Positions 53,101-55,631 of a stretch of DNA of 55,631 bases are shown in pieces; position 1 is the stretch's first letter, and each line of letters opens with the position of its first letter. The stretch lies in NCBI GenBank assembly GCA_027604005.1, contig JADGJT010000054.1, positions 1-55,631 on the forward strand. Direction: 5' to 3'. The notes below the pieces were generated by a model, which was not told where the DNA came from, searched no databases, and worked only from the letters and a program-made list of their open reading frames with translations. Origin of the DNA: Dinochytrium kinnereticum. Lineage: Eukaryota > Chytridiomycota > Chytridiomycetes > Chytridiales > Chytridiaceae. The translations under genes were made by a program, and so were the position numbers.

Positions 53101-55631
53101 GTTTTCTCCCCTCATTCTCGTCCCATCGGAAATGTTCTAGCCATCATCCTTGCCTGCACCCGGTGCATTGCCGCAGGGCTGCTCTTTCCCTACGTGTTGG
53201 CCGAATCTTCAAAAACTGAAGGGACACCCTTTTCAGTTGAGTACGCCGGATGGTGCTCGGTTGGGATTCAAATTGTTGTGTTGATGGCGTTTGGAGTCTC
53301 AGCACTGCTTAATCTCTTTGGGGCAGTTTTTAGGATATTGAAGAGAGATCTTGGTGGCACGGCAGGGGGTAAAGCGAGTTGGAAAAAGGCTATGTCTGGG
53401 CCATCTTTCTTCAGGAAGGAGGGCTTCTCGGCAGCTGGAGTTGGGTCCGTAGATGGTGAGGTTGTTAGGGTCCGGCCTTTATCCAGCCCAGGTGCAACAC
53501 CTGTACCATCTACTTCCTCTTCTGCCGTCTCTCTCTCTTCATTGGCAGGAGAGAGGTCAAGCCGGACGGCCTTTTTGCATCATTCGCAATCACAGGCTAG
53601 CATGTCTTCCGACCATCCGTTCAGCGGGGCTCCTCCCCGGCCTGACAGTGTCGGAAGCTTTGGTGTGGCTGCAAAGGCGAGGTCATCTGCAACCACAGCG
53701 GCTACGCCTGCACCTGCAGTTTCTGTTGCGAGGTCATTCTTGGAGATAGAGGCTGTGTCGTCGCCGGTCTCCAACGGAGGTTTCTTGATGAGCGTTAAAG
53801 GGCCTTCTGCGTCACCTGCGGCGTCAATTGTGACGGAAAGATCTGGGTTGAGCCCTGTGGTTGGCCCGAGGGAAGCGTTGGAAAAGGTTTGTTCTGCTGC
53901 AATTCGCCTTATCAATTACCATTGCAGTCGCTGATTTTCCTTTCATAGGAACCCAACCCGGTGGAATCTCCTTTAGAAAAGAAATCCCTGTCCGATTCTG
54001 TCTTGAGCGTCTTTAAAAGAGCCATCACTTTCTCAAAAGCCAAGGGAGGCGCAGCATCTGTTATAAAGCACACCCGCCAACCTACCTCTTCCACCGCCGT
54101 CGACTATGACCTCGAAGGCCTTGACACTTACATCAAGACTGAAAAGACCGCCTCGGCGCCTTTTGGGATTTTATCTTCTTGGGGTGCAGGCCTGAGGGGT
54201 AGTCATGATTATAAGAGGGAAGACAGCGGCGTGATAGTCCCTATGCACAGCATGGAGTCACGAAAGGGTCAAGGATCAACACCTTTTGGGAACGTTAGGC
54301 CTGAAAGCAGGGACATGGCTGTCCAAGCTGACTTTCTTGAGTTTTCAGCTGGTGACGCCATGCCAACGGTTCCACCTTTGCAGAACGCTGTTTCGCCGCT
54401 TGGTTCCGTGCTAATGGTCTCTCATCTTCCCCCATCCTCCTCCTCGTCCCCATCTCCCTCCATCGCCTCTTTGTCTTCATATCGGGCGTCTGTTCTCTCC
54501 ACCTCTTCTCTCGGCCTCAAGCCCATATCGACTGCTGGCATTCCGCCTCTTGCCGGGCGAGCAAGCCCTCTGCCCCCCAGTCCACGGCAGGGCGTGCCAC
54601 CCTGGTTGATTGGGAGGGACCTGTCCCCTGTGAGCAAGCGTCCCAACTCGGCACCGCCTTTGAATGCGGGGGAGGGCGTGCCTCCCTTCTTGGCTGCAAG
54701 AAAGGCGGCGGGGGTCGTTGAGCCGATTCCGACTCATGGGTCTATGACAAGGTTGGGCGAACGCCCGGCGCTTCCTTGGGAGGAGCCTGCCATGACATCT
54801 AGGCCGTTGACGCCTATTGTGGAGCGTCCTATCACCCCCGTATGCCCCGCACCTAACCCAACACCACCACCCCCTCCTCCTCCTCCTCCTCCTCCCCAAC
54901 ACCGTCCACCGCCCCCACGTCTTCAAACTCGCCCAAGCTCCTACCAAGCCGGTCAGCAGGCCCAGGCGATGGTCGCGACCGCCATGATCATTCAGACGCC
55001 TCCTGATGAGACGGACTCGCTGTTCAGCACCTTGCCTAGACATTGGGGGACTTTGGCGTCGACTGTCACGGGGTCTGCTGGTGGGACGGTGGAGCGGGGA
55101 TCGTCGCCACTGGAGACACCGTTTTCTGGGAGGTTGGGACAAGGGGGGTTGACGATGAGGTCTGGGGTTGCTTTGGGGGATGGTGAGGTTATTGAGAGGA
55201 CGGGAACTGTGACCAGAGGTGCGGTTGAGGGTTTTGGAATGGCGGACGCGTCGGTTGGGGTGGGAGAGACAGTATTAGGTGTGCCGGTGCCCACCTTGAC
55301 CGGGGAAGAACCTGAGGTTGTGTTGTCGGATGCATTACCGGAGGAGCCTGGGAATGCGTCTCTTAAGGTGATGGGACTCCTTCCACTCGATGCTGACCCA
55401 GAGGAGAGTGACGGTACGAAAACCCTCACCAGAGCACCACCCAAAACCCGCCACACCTCCTCCCATACATCCATCCACCGCCTCTCCCTGATCAACCCCG
55501 ACCCACTGTCAACCCAGCCCTCCTCGACACGACACCCCATCGAAGAAGAAGGCGGCTCGGAGGAAGCAGACTCACCTCCCCAACCCTTCCAGTCTGACGA
55601 GGCGTTCTGGGAAGGAGACCCGACACTGGAC
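50159..55631 (+). CDS. FLC/TRP-like channel protein with hevein-type chitin-binding domain (partial)
   Basis: Nine exons so far (50159-50340, 50483-50601, 50825-50922, 50981-51125, 51173-52453, 52529-52751, 52858-52882, 52960-53886, 53949 to the edge); at least 1561 residues, open at the right edge. A signal anchor/peptide with an Arg-rich n-region (DRRRRRRCLKHALVGAAAWF) precedes an ML-like lumenal domain with N-glycosylation sites and NFCDLVTCPVMAG. TM1 is VSIVTITFTSMALILSLIAS; HCQFIAALGMMTVRFPKP follows, the QFI-x3-G signature of fungal TRP-like/Flc proteins. A Ser/Thr loop then carries a chitin-binding type 1 module. More TMs and RVLPNERLFTEKAYLIRFG follow. The cytosolic tail exceeds 550 residues, Pro/Ser-rich with a 10-Pro run. 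Flc proteins act in calcium and FAD/lipid transport and in wall maintenance. Confidence 0.85.
51694..51801 (+). other. Chitin-binding type 1 (hevein-like) module inside the channel gene
   Basis: Encoded segment around residues 357-390: C-x10-C, NIEGYCCS, SGYCG, PEYCGNGG. The CC pair, the aromatic Y/Y positions and the G-Y-C-G-x-x-x-x-Y-C core match hevein domains (CCS-x-x-G-x-CG-x4-YC). It lies after the QFIAALG span, in a loop predicted to be extracytoplasmic because N-glycosylation sites flank it. Confidence 0.85.

Noticed and set aside
54871..54905. CCT/CCA repeat as a microsatellite of its own
   Set aside because: It encodes the poly-proline run of the channel's cytosolic tail in the established frame, so it is part of the CDS rather than a separate element.
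1..55631. CRISPR arrays, rRNA genes, bacterial operons or prophage
   Set aside because: No regularly spaced repeats, no rRNA words, and all genes are spliced eukaryotic genes.

Overview
The window is nuclear DNA of a filamentous or zoosporic fungus, most likely an early-diverging (chytrid-like) lineage. Nearly every gene is split by short GT-AG introns (mostly 50-110 nt, with GTRNGT-type donors). Proteins typical of fungal walls are present: a GPI-anchored GH1 glucosidase, a CFEM-like protein, a hevein-type chitin-binding module and a FLC/TRP-like channel. A two-cassette transmembrane adenylyl cyclase is also present, which is unlike the single-domain Cyr1 enzyme of Dikarya. The assignment to a phylum is inference. 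All gene models below were spliced by hand, and exon lengths were checked so that the reading phases close.

Layout: 1-550 holds the 3' ends of two different Ty1/copia retrotransposons, one broken into the other, followed by decayed coding sequence. 1.5-6.1 kb (+) is a 14-exon adenylyl cyclase and 6.6-7.7 kb (+) a single-pass membrane protein. A minus-strand block from 8.2 to 18.5 kb encodes a TP53I3/PIG3-like quinone oxidoreductase, an RA-PH-AGC kinase, an HMG-box factor and a MAT2B-like protein. A small + gene (18.6-19.1 kb) is followed by minus genes for a tandem CFEM-like GPI protein and a GH1 glycosidase (to 23.8 kb).

24.1-31.5 kb is an accessory-looking block. Three paralogous small genes, each ending in a (degenerate) C2H2-like finger followed by a conserved 'DWR' splice site, are interleaved with a DUF4326 gene, a small membrane protein and a class-I glutamine amidotransferase. 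Four of these genes share an 11-bp promoter word (GATKTGACGCG) close to TATA boxes. After it come a 2-oxoglutarate oxygenase (-), an RBR ubiquitin ligase (-), a claudin/SUR7-like four-pass protein (+), a very long Rho-type GTPase (+), a proteinase K-type protease (+), a TOPORS homologue (+) and, running off the right edge, a FLC/TRP-like channel with an embedded chitin-binding domain (+).

The most unusual items are: (i) an adenylyl cyclase whose two catalytic halves appear to be in the opposite order to animal enzymes, with an 8-nt microexon rebuilding its active-site motif; (ii) a second 8-nt microexon that carries the catalytic cysteine of the RBR ligase; (iii) a kinase with a glutamate in place of the activating threonine, no hydrophobic motif and an RA-PH front end; (iv) a Rho GTPase with substitutions at the positions of Gly12, Ala59 and Gln61 and a tail of over 400 residues; (v) a TRP-like channel with a hevein module; and (vi) the small finger-gene family with a recent exon-plus-intron tandem duplication and a shared promoter word. 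Together the cyclase, kinase, Rho, channel and wall proteins suggest cell-surface signalling functions, but no operon-like logic is implied: these are independent eukaryotic genes.
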